A DNA stretch of 19,018 bases from Glomus cerebriforme (lineage: Eukaryota; Glomeromycota; Glomeromycetes; Glomerales; Glomeraceae): NCBI GenBank assembly GCA_003550305.1, contig QKYT01000171.1, positions 100,110 through 119,127 of the forward strand, read 5' to 3'. Shown one piece after another: positions 18,857 through 19,018 of the stretch. The notes under the pieces are model-generated. The model worked only from the letters and a program-made list of their open reading frames with translations, was not told the origin of the DNA and searched no databases. The position numbers and the translations under genes are program-made. Each line of letters opens with the position of its first letter. Position 1 is the stretch's first letter.

Positions 18857-19018
18857 ATAAATAGCAAACTTCTTTTATTAACAAACATCAGAAATGTCAT
18901 ATGAGTTGACGATCATTAATTAAAAAAGTTTGTGTAACTATTATCAAATATTTTACCCCATAACTAAAAAAAGAAATTTCTAATACAATGCTTACACAAA
19001 TTAAGTAAATTGATAGTT
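18857..19018. other. Window edge, AT-rich
   Basis: No frame or repeat can be supported before the sequence ends. Confidence 0.4.

Noticed and set aside
1..19018. CRISPR array, rRNA or bacterial operon
   Set aside because: No regularly spaced identical repeats with unique spacers, no rRNA-like GC-balanced stretch, and spliced genes point to a eukaryote.

Overview
This window looks like nuclear DNA of a very AT-rich, transposon-laden eukaryote. A Glomeromycotina (arbuscular mycorrhizal) fungus of the Rhizophagus type fits best. The reasons are the short 61-103 nt GT..AG introns, the long A/T runs, the dense nested transposon relics, and a degenerate transposase-like protein that I recall as resembling an abundant Rhizophagus hypothetical family. 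This assignment is inference from composition and memory, not a search.

Only one gene appears intact. It is a six-exon minus-strand gene at 5076-5879 for a 127-residue single C2-domain protein. One of its exons is only 6 nt long and supplies part of the first Ca2+-binding loop. Two weak coding-like stretches flank it (4520-4684 minus, 6182-6358 plus).

The left part (1-4450) is a pile of mobile-element relics. There is a 129 bp GC-richer palindromic element with three CACGTG sites (1053-1181). A foldback element follows (about 1361-3660). Its left arm was split by a 942 bp insertion that ends in poly(A) and is flanked by a 16 bp duplication, the mark of LINE-type retroposition. Its centre holds two strong hairpins. 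Next to it lies a 492 bp Tc1/mariner-like MITE (3744-4235) and a third fragment of the foldback arm (4393-4444).

The middle (7490-9120) is a tandem array of about 170 bp units. One unit is interrupted by a 523 bp almost fully palindromic element (7759-8281). Downstream are a 31 bp stem hairpin (9515-9639) and a likely Helitron 3' end on the minus strand (10036-10064).

The most substantial element is a 4,448 bp DNA transposon (11531-15978). It has 20 bp terminal inverted repeats (17/20 identical, all differences transitions) and a 4 bp TTAT target duplication. It carries a broken plus-strand coding region of about 3.5 kb (11968-15496) with an acidic N-terminal region, two Cys/His clusters and a DUF6589-like transposase body. 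It is inactive as it stands: seven in-frame stops, five of them TGA, and at least two frameshifts.

The right end (15979-19018) is AT-rich with no recognisable gene. It contains small palindromes, a possible worn solo LTR, and a GC-richer patch with two CACCGGTG palindromes near the edge.
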